Source: Vulcanimicrobiota bacterium
GTDB lineage: Bacteria; Vulcanimicrobiota; Vulcanimicrobiia; Vulcanimicrobiales; Vulcanimicrobiaceae
DNA: 64,000 nucleotides
Assembly: GCA_003140215.1 (NCBI GenBank)
Contig: PLJL01000004.1
Coordinates: 466,193-530,192, forward strand
Reading direction: 5' to 3'
Both the position numbers and the translations under genes were made by a program. The notes beneath the pieces were generated by a model that made no database searches, had not been told where the DNA came from, and saw only the letters and a list, made by a program, of their open reading frames with translations. Of this stretch, positions 9,269 through 17,123 are shown one piece after another. Position 1 is the stretch's first letter; the number at the start of each line of letters is the position of its first letter.

Positions 9269-9315
9269 GTCACCCTGACGCATGTCACGCTTCGCGTGAG
9301 CTTGTCGAAGGGTGG
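9269..9315. repeat. REP-like palindrome overlapping a gene end
   Basis: CACCCTGA at the left end is mirrored by TCGAAGGGTG at the right, with an inner palindrome TCACGCTTCGCGTGA. It has the same general design as the 60-bp repeats but a different sequence. On the minus strand it encodes the last ten or so residues and the stop of the DUF1028 gene. Confidence 0.6.
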
Positions 9316-10163
9316 TTGCGCAGGTAGTTCAGCGTTTGGCGGTCGACGTTGCCGTCGCTGCGGACGCGGTTCTCGAGGTTCTCGACGTGCATGAACGCGA
9401 CGAGCGCGGCGCGGGCCTCGTCGTCGAACGGGCCTTCGTCGTGGCGCGCGAGCGCGCGCACGCGGACCAGTTGCCCGACGATCTCGCGGCCCAGCGCGTC
9501 GTCGATCGTCAGCACGTCCTGAGGCGCGGCCCGGAAGTGGTAGAGCTTGTGCAGCTCCAGCAGGCGCGACAACTCGGCGATCGGCGTGGCGTGATCGTCG
9601 ACGCGCAGGTCGACATAGCGGTCGTTGAAGCCGCCGTAGCCGCCGCCGGGCTTGCAGACGACCAGCGCGGCGCTTTGCTGTCCGCGCTTGTCGCCGCCTT
9701 CGCGCTGACCCGCGGCGAGCGCCGTCAGCAGCCGGTCGGCCAGCGTTCCCGACGCGCCGCGAAAGGTCGACGCCATCGCGTCGACCACCCCGGGCCACGC
9801 CAGGCAGTTCCCTTGGACCGCGAAGCCGTCGCCGGCGATCCCGCCGGCCCACGCAATGCAGCGGGCGCCGGTGAACGTCGCCGCGCGGCCGTCCGGCGCG
9901 ACGATGCCGAACTGCCGGTCGTCGGCGCCGTCGTCGCCGGCGATCAGCCGCTGCGCGACCTGCTCGGGCGGCTCTCCGAGCTCCAGCAACTCCAGCGCTC
10001 GCGGGCCGAACGAGGTGTTGGCCCAGGCCTGCGTCGCGATCGCCCCGGCGCGGCTCGCGACCCACGGCACCACCGCGCCGACGGCGAGAAATTTGGACTG
10101 CACCGCGATCCCGATCTCGCTCTGCGCGGGATCGGCGGCCACGATCGAAAACGTCGACAGCAC
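9285..10163 (-). CDS. DUF1028 family protein (Ntn-hydrolase-like)
   Basis: The 292-residue protein begins MLSTFSIVAADP and carries the DUF1028 pattern: GIAVQSKFLAVG, ATQAWANTSFGP, FAVQGNCLA and KPGGGYGGFNDRYVDLRVDDH. The C-terminal 70 residues are helical and look like the peptidoglycan-binding-like tail often attached to this family. It starts at a GTG one base after the P450 stop, so the two are co-translated. The last residues (PSTSSREA) are encoded by a REP-like palindrome and are probably an accretion. The substrate is unknown. Confidence 0.88.
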   Translation of the reverse strand: MLSTFSIVAADPAQSEIGIAVQSKFLAVGAVVPWVASRAGAIATQAWANTSFGPRALELLELGEPPEQVAQRLIAGDDGADDRQFGIVAPDGRAATFTGARCIAWAGGIAGDGFAVQGNCLAWPGVVDAMASTFRGASGTLADRLLTALAAGQREGGDKRGQQSAALVVCKPGGGYGGFNDRYVDLRVDDHATPIAELSRLLELHKLYHFRAAPQDVLTIDDALGREIVGQLVRVRALARHDEGPFDDEARAALVAFMHVENLENRVRSDGNVDRQTLNYLRNHPSTSSREA

Positions 10164-10164
10164 G

Positions 10165-11499
10165 TCAGGTCTCGCGCGGGCTGACCACGGCGCGCAGGCC
10201 GTCGCGCGGCACGGGTGGGACGAGCGCCCAGTTCGGCGCGAGGTCTTGCGGCGGCAACACCCAGCGGTAACCGCGCACGAGCCGCGCGGTGAACAGGGCC
10301 ATGAAAACGGTCGTGAGGTCGAAGCCTGGACAGCGGTGTCCGTCCGGCGGGCCGGCGCCCTGCGGCGTGTAGGCGTAGGCGTGCGCGCGCTGCTCGGCGC
10401 GCGCGCCGAAACGGTCCGGATCGAATCGTTCGGGGTCGCTGAACGTCGCTGCTTCGCGGTCGTTCGACCACACCGCGGCCGCGACGCCCCACCCGGCGGG
10501 GATGGTGAAGCCGTCGACGACGAACGCGCTACGAGCTTTGCCGAACACGATCGGCACGATCGGCGTCAGCCGGCGAACCTCGTCGACCACCTGCATCAGG
10601 TACGCGTTGCCGACCAGCTCGGCGGCCGTGGGCGTGTCGGAGAGCGTCGTCGCCGCGGCGGCGACACGGTCGCGCACGTCGGCGTGCTCGGTCAAGAAGA
10701 CGATCGTCGCGGCAAGCTGCGCGAAGACGACGAAGCCGGCCAAGAACAGGTGGTTCAGCTCGCCCGGCGCGTCAGCGTCCGCGATCGTGGTGCCGTCGTC
10801 GGCGCGCGCGGCGAGGAGCCGTGCGAGACCGTCGTCGTACGAGCGTTCGCGATGCGTGAGCACCAGGCCGCGATAGAATTCCAACGCCTCGTTCTTGGCG
10901 CGAATGCCGTTCGTGTAGGGCGTGCCGGGTAACGGGATGGGCAGCGCGGTGAACGCGGCGGCGATGCGCTCGCAGCGTCCCACCAGCGCGACGAGGTCTG
11001 GGCCCGGCTCGATGCTCGCGAGAACCGCGCCCAGCGTCTCGATCGCGAGCCGCTTGAGCTCGTCGTTCCAACCGATCTCGCTCGCGCTTGTCCAGCGCGC
11101 GAACGCCGCATCGACGAAGCGCGTCATCGTCGGCACGTACGCCTCGATCGCCTCGCGCGAGAGCGTCGCGCTCACCGAGAGCCGGCGTTGCGCGTGCGCC
11201 GCGCCGTCGAGGTTGTTGATGACGCCGCTGCCGCCGAAGAGCGATTGCACGTGCGGCGGATTGGCGCCGTCGCGCACGATGTTCGCCGGATCGTAGAACG
11301 CCTCGAGCGGCTCGGGCCCGACGAGGACCGCGGTCTTGCGCCCCAGCAGGCTGGTGCGAAAGACGCGACCGTACCGCGCCCGCCGTTCCTGGACGAAAGC
11401 GAACGGGTCTTTAACGAACGCGAGCGTTTCGCCCAGAACGGGAAGGCCGGTACTACCAGGCGGGAGGGGAGCATTGGGCCGCGGGGCGAGGGTCGCCAT
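10165..11499 (-). CDS. Cytochrome P450 (CYP120/CYP152-like features)
   Basis: The 444-residue soluble P450 starts with a proline-rich PLPPGSTGLPVLGETLAFV. It has the K-helix ExxR (DEVRRLTP), the AVWSNDREAATFSDPERFDPDRF meander region and the haem loop YTPQGAGPPDGHRCPGFDL, with Cys as the ligand. The I helix reads LFLAGFVVFAQLAAT: the usual acid-alcohol pair (AGxDT) is absent. The PQGxG...GHRCPG loop resembles peroxide-using CYP152 enzymes, while the N-terminus looks CYP120-like. The substrate may be a fatty acid or terpenoid. No redox-partner gene is adjacent, which fits a peroxygenase but does not prove it. Confidence 0.93.
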   Translation of the reverse strand: MATLAPRPNAPLPPGSTGLPVLGETLAFVKDPFAFVQERRARYGRVFRTSLLGRKTAVLVGPEPLEAFYDPANIVRDGANPPHVQSLFGGSGVINNLDGAAHAQRRLSVSATLSREAIEAYVPTMTRFVDAAFARWTSASEIGWNDELKRLAIETLGAVLASIEPGPDLVALVGRCERIAAAFTALPIPLPGTPYTNGIRAKNEALEFYRGLVLTHRERSYDDGLARLLAARADDGTTIADADAPGELNHLFLAGFVVFAQLAATIVFLTEHADVRDRVAAAATTLSDTPTAAELVGNAYLMQVVDEVRRLTPIVPIVFGKARSAFVVDGFTIPAGWGVAAAVWSNDREAATFSDPERFDPDRFGARAEQRAHAYAYTPQGAGPPDGHRCPGFDLTTVFMALFTARLVRGYRWVLPPQDLAPNWALVPPVPRDGLRAVVSPRET

Positions 11500-11653
11500 G
11501 GCGTCGGATTTTCCGCTCCCCCCGGTCTGCCCTCGACGGGGCGCAGGTCTCGCCGATTGTGCCGGGAAGCAAAGCTAGCGTGTCGCACCTGAACCGGCTT
11601 CGCCCGCGGCCCGATGGCGAAGTGGTGGAACCCCGCCTCGGTAGGAGCGGTTC

Positions 11654-11896
11654 ATGGAGATGGGAAGCGAGGAAGCGATGGAACAGGATCAGAGCGTAGT
11701 GACGCGGTCGGAAGACGCGGACCGCACGGCCGCCGCGTCGGACGAGGCCGTCTCGGACCTCCTTGCTTTCTCGGGCGAGTACATCAAGCGCCAGAAGGCT
11801 GCCAAGGTGCAGCTTTCGCCCGACCTGACCGAGTCGAGCCCCGGCGTCATCCTGTCACGGGCATTCGCCGGCGCCGCGAAGATACAGCGGCTCTGA
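11654..11896 (+). CDS. Small acidic protein of unknown function
   Basis: The 80-residue frame starts at ATG 11654 behind a clear AGGAG. It is acidic and Ala/Ser-rich in the first half, then KRQKAAKVQLSPDLTESS and a short C-terminal helix. It has no signal or membrane segment and I recognise no family. It stands alone on the plus strand between two minus-strand genes. The good ribosome site is the main reason to accept it. Confidence 0.5.
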   Translation: MEMGSEEAMEQDQSVVTRSEDADRTAAASDEAVSDLLAFSGEYIKRQKAAKVQLSPDLTESSPGVILSRAFAGAAKIQRL

Positions 11897-11922
11897 ACCT
11901 TCGCCCGTCGGCGGCTCCGACC

Positions 11923-13401
11923 TCAGCGCGGTGCGACACCGGCCTCTCGCCAGACGAGCGCGATGAGCGCAGCTAGTGCTTGCGCGATCTCTTCAGCGGT
12001 CGGAACGAACTCCGAGCGCTCTTGTTTGTCGATCGTGAGCAGGCCGAGCGGCCGTCCCCGTTCTTGAAGGTAGATGGGGACGCACATGACGGCGCCGAAC
12101 TTCGGCGCTCCGCCGATCTCGACGAAGCCCGGGACCGATCTCGCGTCGGCGATATTCCACAACCGTCCCTCGAGAAAGGCCTGCCCCGCGAGGCCCTCAC
12201 CGGGGCGGAACGCCTTCGTCCTCGTCACCTCGTCCGTGATCTCGTTGGAATGGAAGAACCGAAGCAGGTTGGCCTTAGCGTCGAAGAGCCACACCGCCAG
12301 GCGGACATTCTCCGGAATGGGCTGGACGAGCTCCGCGTCCGTGGGTTTGACGACGGTCGCTCCCAGCCACAGGCGTGCTTCACCGAGACGGTCGCGCACA
12401 AAGTTGTACACGAGCACCTTGCGAGCATCGGGGTCCGCCGCCGGCGCATAGAGGGCGTAGAAGATCGCCAGTCCCTGAGTCCAGTTCTGCATCAGATATG
12501 CCAGGTTCTCTGCGGTTTCCGTCAGCAGCGCCGTCGAGTTTTTCGTCTCGACACTGAGCTCGAGCTCGGCGTTGAAGATCTTCAGTTTGAGAATCCGCGG
12601 CAAGAAGAAGGCGACGATGAACAGTAGGAGCCAGGCTTGGGTCAGGCCGTCGGCGACCGGATACTGCTCGTCCTTCTTCAGCGCGACGGGGAACGCTCGC
12701 AACGTTGCGCCCACGATGCCGAGCCACCCGAGCAGGATCTGAACCACGATCACGCGTTTGAGCCCGCGTCGCCACAAGTACCGGATCACCCATCCGAAGG
12801 CGACGGCCTCTGCGACGAGCAGCGACAGTAAGAGGAGCCAACGCCGTGAAATTTGCCACCAAGCATTGGCGCCCGCGCAACACGGCGGCGGGGACGGTGA
12901 AGGCGATGCCACCGCTCGGTTCACGGTCACGTCGACGATCACGGTGCCGTTGATCTCGGTCCAACTCACGGTCGCACCGAGCTGTTCGGCGACGGCACGC
13001 AGCGGGACGACGACGTAGCCGCGGAACACTTCGGGCGGTACGCTGAGCGAGACTTTCTTGCCATCGAAGATCGCGCGGCGCTTGTCGACGGTCAGCAAGA
13101 GCCGGTGTCCGCGTCCGGCGATCGTGATCGTGCGTGCATGAGGATCGTAACGAGCCGTCGCGGAGAGGTAGCTCAGCATGGTTCGCATCGGCGACAGGAC
13201 CTCGCCGCCGCGGACCAGGGGAGCCAAGACGCGGTAGCCCTTCACGTACACCGGCGAGCCCGGAACCTCCGAGCCCATGAAGACGATGGTGACGCTGGGC
13301 GGGTTGCTCGGTGCCGCGACGGCGCCGGCCGGCGCAAGAAATGCCAGGAGCAGCCAAAGCGGCAGCGCCAGGAGCCGAGACCGACCCTCCACCTCACGCA
13401 T
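11923..13401 (-). CDS. Membrane sensor: copper-amine-oxidase-N-type domain, three TM helices, GAF domain
   Basis: The 492-residue protein has a signal peptide (LLALPLWLLLAFLAPAGAVA). An outer domain follows, of the copper-amine-oxidase N-terminal/stalk type (about residues 50-170: ARYDPHARTITIAG, VVVPLRAVAEQLGATVSW, INGTVIVDV). A Pro/Ser linker leads to three membrane helices (about 190-290) and a cytoplasmic GAF domain (about 340-485: FRPGEGLAGQAFLEGR, FGAVMCVPIYLQERGRPLGLLTIDK). There is no kinase, cyclase or HTH output, so it must signal through a partner or act as a scaffold. ATG 13401 is my start; a GTG at 13452 is possible but lacks a ribosome site. It diverges from the MarR-DctP regulator. 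Confidence 0.82.
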   Translation of the reverse strand: MREVEGRSRLLALPLWLLLAFLAPAGAVAAPSNPPSVTIVFMGSEVPGSPVYVKGYRVLAPLVRGGEVLSPMRTMLSYLSATARYDPHARTITIAGRGHRLLLTVDKRRAIFDGKKVSLSVPPEVFRGYVVVPLRAVAEQLGATVSWTEINGTVIVDVTVNRAVASPSPSPPPCCAGANAWWQISRRWLLLLSLLVAEAVAFGWVIRYLWRRGLKRVIVVQILLGWLGIVGATLRAFPVALKKDEQYPVADGLTQAWLLLFIVAFFLPRILKLKIFNAELELSVETKNSTALLTETAENLAYLMQNWTQGLAIFYALYAPAADPDARKVLVYNFVRDRLGEARLWLGATVVKPTDAELVQPIPENVRLAVWLFDAKANLLRFFHSNEITDEVTRTKAFRPGEGLAGQAFLEGRLWNIADARSVPGFVEIGGAPKFGAVMCVPIYLQERGRPLGLLTIDKQERSEFVPTAEEIAQALAALIALVWREAGVAPR

Positions 13402-13462
13402 CCTGACGCCGGGTCTTCGGTGGCTCGAGGAGCTTACCTTGGTGGGCGCCACAATCGTGCCG

Positions 13463-13482
13463 ATACTTTGGAATCGAAATAT
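13463..13482. promoter_or_regulatory. Possible operator or promoter element in the divergent gap
   Basis: This is an A/T-rich imperfect inverted repeat (ATACTTTGGA against ATATTTCGAT, 6 or 7 of 10 matching) in otherwise GC-rich DNA. It lies between the GAF sensor gene and the MarR-DctP gene. Position and symmetry suit a MarR-type autoregulatory operator, but the match is weak and no second copy was found. Confidence 0.25.
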
Positions 13483-14963
13483 TGACGTGGCCCGCTTCGG
13501 ACGCTATCGTTGCCCTACCGCCGCAAGGCAAGGAGGGCAGCCTGGCCGCCACGCGGGTGCTCCCGTCGCTCCGCCCCGCTGATTTTCGTGGCTTTCGTCT
13601 CGACGTCGCCGCGCGCGGGATCGTGCGTGAGTACAACCGCGGCCTGAGGCCGCACGGGCTCAGCTACGTCCCCTACTTCGTACTCTTGCTGCTTGCTGCC
13701 GACGAAGGCGGGCTGCGGCCGTCGGACATCGCCGGTGATCTGCGGCTCGACGGCTCGTCGCTGTCCGGTCACCTCGACAAGCTCGAAGCGGCCGACCTCG
13801 TCGAGCGGCGCCCGGACGCCGACGACCGGCGCGTCATCCGGGTCCACGCCACCACTGCCGGCCGCCGGCTGACCGAAGAGCTCGAGCCGATCGGCCGCGC
13901 GTTGAGCGCCGTCGAGGCCGATCTCGCGCCCGAGGCGCTGGCCCGGGTCGAACGCGCCGTCCTGACGCCAGCCGCGTCGGTCGCGGCGCCGCGCACCGCG
14001 TCGCTGCGCCCCCGAGCGGGGCTGGTGACGACGCTGCGCGCCGCGACGCTGACCGTGGCGAACTCGGTCGTCGGACGGACGCTGCGGCGCTTCGCCGCGC
14101 TCGTCGACGAGCGCAGCAGCGGAGCGATCCGTGTCGAGGTCCACCTGCCGTCAGCAGCGCCGGGCGGCGAGCTGCAGACGCTGGTGGACCTGCGCAGCGG
14201 CGACGTGGCGATCGCCTCGATTACCGCCTCGGTGGTGGGCAATCTCATTCCCGACGCGCAGCTCATCGAGCTACCGTACCTGCTCGACTCGTTCGCCCAC
14301 GCGCGCGCTTTCGACGACGGTGCTTTCGCGCAGAAAACGCTCGCCGACGGGCTCGCCTTCGGGCTCGCCAGTCTGGGCATCATCGAAAACGGCTTCCGGT
14401 CGCTCACCACGCGCGATACGGCGGTGCGCGATCCCGCACAGCTCGCCGGCGTGCGGCTGCGCGTGCAGCAATCGCCGATCAACGTGCACCTCGCCGAAGC
14501 TTTCGGCGCTGTGGCAGTCCCGCTGCCGTTTCCGCGCTTGGCCGAAGCGTTGCGGGCCGGCGAGATCGACGCGCAGGAAAACTCGCTCGCCAACATTGCC
14601 GGTTTGGCGCTGTGGAGCTCGCAACGTTATCTCATCGAGACGCGGCACGCGCTCTCGGCGCACATGCTCTTCGCCAACTCGGAGATTCTGGCGGCGCTGG
14701 GCTCGGGCGCTGCGATCGTGCGTGATGCGATGCACGACGCGATCGCCGAGCAGCGCCGCGCCGCCGAGCGTCTCGAACATCGGCTGCGCGAGGAGCTCGC
14801 GCGCCACATGACCCTCATCACGCTCGACGACGCGGCCCGCGACCGCTTCGTCGCAGCGACGCGTCTGGTGCACGAGCGGGTGGCGCGTGCCCTCGGAGAC
14901 GACGCGCTCGCGCGCGTCCTCGCCGCCGCGGTCGCGGCCAGCCCCGCAACACCATTCGAGTGA
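13482..14963 (+). CDS. MarR-type winged-helix regulator fused to a DctP (TRAP) solute-binding domain
   Basis: The 493-residue protein has a MarR-family N-terminus: helices from about residue 40, HTH about 78-104 (LRPSDIAGDLRLDGSSLSGH), wing about 109-122 (RRPDADDRRVIRVH) and a helix to about 155. Residues about 183-490 are a full DctP periplasmic-binding domain: ELQTLVDLRSGDVAIAS, IELPYLLDSF, then LAGVRLRVQQSP with the conserved carboxylate-binding Arg (R327), and GEIDAQEN (360-367). No signal peptide or membrane helix is present, so it should act in the cytosol as a one-component regulator sensing an organic acid. TTG 13482 is the longest start. A perfect AAGGAGG at 13529-13535 instead favours a CTG at 13542; GTG 13557 is another choice. 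It precedes livK by 11 bases. Confidence 0.9.
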   Translation: MTWPASDAIVALPPQGKEGSLAATRVLPSLRPADFRGFRLDVAARGIVREYNRGLRPHGLSYVPYFVLLLLAADEGGLRPSDIAGDLRLDGSSLSGHLDKLEAADLVERRPDADDRRVIRVHATTAGRRLTEELEPIGRALSAVEADLAPEALARVERAVLTPAASVAAPRTASLRPRAGLVTTLRAATLTVANSVVGRTLRRFAALVDERSSGAIRVEVHLPSAAPGGELQTLVDLRSGDVAIASITASVVGNLIPDAQLIELPYLLDSFAHARAFDDGAFAQKTLADGLAFGLASLGIIENGFRSLTTRDTAVRDPAQLAGVRLRVQQSPINVHLAEAFGAVAVPLPFPRLAEALRAGEIDAQENSLANIAGLALWSSQRYLIETRHALSAHMLFANSEILAALGSGAAIVRDAMHDAIAEQRRAAERLEHRLREELARHMTLITLDDAARDRFVAATRLVHERVARALGDDALARVLAAAVAASPATPFE

Positions 14964-14974
14964 AGGAGATCCGC

Positions 14975-16246
14975 ATGCATGCCCGTCGACTCAGCGCGTT
15001 CCTTGTCGCCGCGTTCGCGCTTACCGCATTGGGTGGGGCGGGCACGACGCGCGCCGCCGATCCGCCCGAGATCGTGATCGGCTCGATTTTGCCGCTCACC
15101 GGCCCGTTGGCGCAGACCGGTGCGGGCCTTCGAGCCGCGCAAGAGCTCGCGCGGGACCTCGTCAACGGTCACGTCAGCTATCCGCTGCCGATGGTTGGGA
15201 GGAGCGGCCTGCCGCATCTCGGGCACGCGCGGATCAAGCTGGTGTTCGCGGATTCCCAAGCCAAGCCCGATCAGGCCCGCGCCGCGGCCGAGCAGCTCAT
15301 CACGCAAGACCACGTGGTCGCGCTGATCGGAACCTACGCGTCGTCGACGACCGCGACGGCCTCGCAGGTCGCCGAGCGCTACGGTATCCCGTTCCTCAAC
15401 CCCGACTCGACGGCGCCCGGTCTGACCGCGCGCGGCCTGAAGTGGTTCTTCCGCGCGACGCCCAACGACGCGACCTTCGCCGACAACTTCTACCAGTTCT
15501 TTGCGGAGTTGAAGAAGACCAAGAAGATCGATGTCAAGCGCGTCGCGATCGTCGGTGAGGACGGCTTGTTCGGGTCCGGTGCCGGCGACGCCGAGGAGCA
15601 GATCGGCAAGAAGCTGGGCTACGACATCGTGACGCGTGTTGCGTATTCGGCGACGACGACCGAGGTGAACGCCGAGGTGCAGAAGGTCAAAGCGGCCTCG
15701 CCGGACGTTATCATCATCGCATCGTACCTGCCCGATTCGCTGCTCTACATGCGCGGGTTCAAGGAGCAAGGCGTGGCGCCCAAGGCGATCCTCGCTCAAG
15801 ACGCGGGCTTCATCGATCCGGGCTTCGTCCGGACGCTGGGTGCCGACGCCGAGGGCGTATTTACGCGCGAGGTCTTCTCGCTGTCGATCAAGCACCGCAA
15901 TCAATCGGTGCCGCTCGTCGACCAGCTCTTCCGCCAGCGCTTCGGCGACAAGCCGCTCGACGGGAACACCGCGCGCAGCATCATGGGCGTGCTGATCCTC
16001 GCCGACGCCCTCGACCGCGCCGGCTCGACCAAACCCGACGCGATCCGCACGGCGCTTCAGAAGACCAACATCCCCGGCAAGCTCACCCTGATGCCGTGGA
16101 ACCGCGTGCACTTCGACGCCACCGGCCAGAACGACGGCGGCGCCGGCATCATCGAACAGGTCCAGGACGGCAAGTACGAGACGGTCTGGCCGTCCGACGT
16201 GGCCGTGCGCGCGCCGATCTGGCCGATGCCGGCATGGAAACGCTAG
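14975..16246 (+). CDS. livK: Branched-chain amino-acid type ABC transporter substrate-binding protein
   Basis: The 423-residue protein has a signal peptide ending about TTRAAD, then the Peripla_BP_6 pattern: IVIGSILPLTGPLAQTG, ADSQAKPDQARAAAEQLI, VALIGTYASSTTATASQVAE, IPFLNPDSTAPG and AIVGEDGLFGSGAG. ATG 14975 is set by the GAAGGAG just upstream. It should bind the transported substrate in the periplasm. Liv-type proteins bind amino acids, amides, urea or aromatic acids, so the ligand cannot be read from the fold. First transport gene of the operon. Confidence 0.93.
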   Translation: MHARRLSAFLVAAFALTALGGAGTTRAADPPEIVIGSILPLTGPLAQTGAGLRAAQELARDLVNGHVSYPLPMVGRSGLPHLGHARIKLVFADSQAKPDQARAAAEQLITQDHVVALIGTYASSTTATASQVAERYGIPFLNPDSTAPGLTARGLKWFFRATPNDATFADNFYQFFAELKKTKKIDVKRVAIVGEDGLFGSGAGDAEEQIGKKLGYDIVTRVAYSATTTEVNAEVQKVKAASPDVIIIASYLPDSLLYMRGFKEQGVAPKAILAQDAGFIDPGFVRTLGADAEGVFTREVFSLSIKHRNQSVPLVDQLFRQRFGDKPLDGNTARSIMGVLILADALDRAGSTKPDAIRTALQKTNIPGKLTLMPWNRVHFDATGQNDGGAGIIEQVQDGKYETVWPSDVAVRAPIWPMPAWKR

Positions 16247-16256
16247 CCCGCGGCAC

Positions 16257-17123
16257 GTGGACGCCCTAGCCACACCGGCGCAGCTGCTCGTCGGCGGCCT
16301 GCTGACGGGACTGGTGTTCGCGCTGGTCGCGGTCGGCCTCACGCTGATCTACGGCGTGATGGACGTCGTGAACTTCGCGCACGGCGAGTACCTCATGCTC
16401 GCGATGTACGCGACCTTGGCGCTCGCGCTGTTGGGGATCGGCCCACTGGTGGGGCTGCCGCTCGTCGCGATCGCGCTGTTCCTGTTCGGGATCGTCGTGT
16501 ACCGCGTTTTCATCCGGCGGCTTCTCGCGGGGCCGCCCGAAGCGACGGTGTTCGGAACCTTCGGGATGCTGGTACTGCTGCAGGGCCTGGCCCAGGCGAC
16601 CCTCACGAGTGACTATCAGTCGATTCCGAATCCGCCGTTTCACGGTACGATCCGGGTGGGCGCGATCGCGGTCTCGCAGGCGACGCTGATCGAGGGGATC
16701 GGTGCGCTCGTGCTCACCGCCGCGCTGTTCGCCTTCGTCGAATTCACCGAAACCGGACGTGCGATGCGCGCCGTCGCCGAAGACCGCATCGCCGCCACGC
16801 TGATGGGGATCGACGTCCAGCGCATCAACGGCCTGGCCTTCGGGATCGGCGCCGCCTGCGTCGGCGCGGCCGGCGCCCTCTTGATGTTGTCGTACCCGGT
16901 GTATCCGACGGTCGGCGCCGCCTTCGCGCTCACGGCGTTCGTCGTGGTCGCGCTAGGCGGCTTCGGCAGCATCCAAGGTGCGCTGGTGGGCGCGCTGCTG
17001 GTCGGGCTGCTCGAGGTGTTCGGCGGATTCTATCTCTCACCCGAGCTCAAACTGGTACCGGTGTATCTCGCCTACTTGATCGTCGTGTTGCTGCGGCCCC
17101 AAGGGCTGTTGGGGCGCCGGTGA
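16257..17123 (+). CDS. livH: Liv-type ABC transporter permease LivH
   Basis: The 288-residue inner-membrane permease has about eight hydrophobic helices and the LivH marks: GLTLIYGVMDVVNFAHGEYLML near the N-terminus, RAVAEDRIAATLMGIDVQRIN in the cytoplasmic loop that contacts the ATPases, and GGFGSIQGALVGALLVGLLE. The GTG at 16257 lies 10 bases after livK, and the 3-prime end overlaps livM by 4 bases. Confidence 0.94.
   Translation: MDALATPAQLLVGGLLTGLVFALVAVGLTLIYGVMDVVNFAHGEYLMLAMYATLALALLGIGPLVGLPLVAIALFLFGIVVYRVFIRRLLAGPPEATVFGTFGMLVLLQGLAQATLTSDYQSIPNPPFHGTIRVGAIAVSQATLIEGIGALVLTAALFAFVEFTETGRAMRAVAEDRIAATLMGIDVQRINGLAFGIGAACVGAAGALLMLSYPVYPTVGAAFALTAFVVVALGGFGSIQGALVGALLVGLLEVFGGFYLSPELKLVPVYLAYLIVVLLRPQGLLGRR

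Noticed and set aside
11614..11976. Alternative 120-residue plus-strand frame overlapping the small gene at 11654
   Set aside because: It has no ribosome site and runs into the end of the minus-strand gene; the frame at 11654 has a clear AGGAG.
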